Position numbers and translations under genes: made by a program
Shown: positions 22,308 to 22,459 of the stretch, piece by piece
Numbering within the stretch: the stretch's first letter is position 1
Layout: the number at the start of each line of letters is the position of its first letter
Source of the DNA: Kiritimatiellia bacterium
GTDB lineage: Bacteria; Verrucomicrobiota; Kiritimatiellia; RFP12; UBA1067
Direction: 5' to 3'
DNA length: 22,459 nt
Assembly (NCBI GenBank): GCA_016296065.1
Contig: JAEDKA010000059.1
Location: forward strand, 1 to 22,459
Notes under the pieces: generated by a model
Told to the model about the DNA's origin: nothing
Databases searched by the model: none
What the model saw: the letters and a program-made list of their open reading frames with translations, nothing else

Positions 22308-22365
22308 GGATACACGCCTATTATATCAAATTTCCGCCCCTGCAAACGGGTGAAAGTCAGGGCAC
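22308..22365 (-). promoter_or_regulatory. Promoter-bearing 58-bp direct repeat, copy 2
   Basis: Exact copy of 20932-20989 in the same orientation, with the TGATATAAT extended -10 at 22320-22328. It faces the transposase remnant and the genes beyond. The two copies bracket about 1.3 kb holding the lipoprotein gene, the RHS relic and the transposase relic. The remaining 94 bp to the window end show no gene. Confidence 0.65.
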
Positions 22366-22459
22366 AGTGGGCCGCGGGTGCAACGGGCGATTTATGCAAG
22401 GATTCAGCAAAGTGCCCGCATCTGCGCATAGCGCATATATTGGCGTATATGTGTTTGCG

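Noticed and set aside
22420..22459. CATATA-TTGGCG-TATATG palindrome at the window end
   Set aside because: A single 6-bp AT-rich stem with no neighbouring gene or second copy; could easily be chance.
1..22459. tRNA or rRNA genes
   Set aside because: No segment with a T-loop, an acceptor stem and suitable spacing, or any rRNA-like block, was seen by eye.

Overview
The window looks like a chromosome segment from an uncultivated, GC-rich, diderm bacterium, most plausibly of the PVC group (Kiritimatiellota/Lentisphaerota-like, gut or sediment). This placement is an inference. It rests on a type II secretion (GspG-type) domain fused to a glycoside hydrolase, exported polysaccharide-degrading enzymes, lipoproteins and signal peptides, a Hanks-type kinase with Sel1 repeats, and abundant dispersed short-word repeats. 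No rRNA, tRNA or CRISPR array was seen.

Left part (1-17.1 kb), GC-rich and mostly housekeeping. carB is the only convincing plus-strand gene, and its reading frame carries three in-frame repeat insertions. Everything after it is on the minus strand and reads right to left. One group is pdxS, pdxT and a LysE-type exporter (vitamin B6 synthesis plus export). A second is a gamma-glutamylcysteine ligase overlapping a class II glutamine amidotransferase. A third is a UTP-sugar pyrophosphorylase, xseB and a GHKL ATPase. A fourth is a secreted two-domain esterase followed by a membrane-anchored GspG-GH2 fusion. Last comes a serine/threonine kinase with a Sel1 sensor region. pdxS and the ligase gene share one promoter module with fixed internal spacing: hairpin, 19 nt, GATTATC, 19 nt, TATAAT. 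A 118-bp scrambled piece of the carB 3' end, with its terminator-like hairpin, lies behind the ATPase gene.

Right part (17.1-22.46 kb), an accessory island. It is more AT-rich in places and full of fragments: a 254-bp repeat-bounded insert containing several hairpins, two remnants of one O-antigen-ligase-like gene, and two RHS C-terminal fragments. Each RHS fragment is followed closely by a gene for an exported protein of unknown function. It also holds a PD-(D/E)XK transposase (Rpn family) remnant and two identical 58-bp copies of a promoter-bearing sequence. The layout resembles a decaying stack of RHS tip cassettes with candidate partner or immunity genes.

Two themes deserve attention. 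The first is short repeat families that enter coding frames and gene junctions without destroying them. The second is the fusion of a pseudopilin module to a GH2 enzyme, apparently made in one operon with a double esterase for acetylated polysaccharide.
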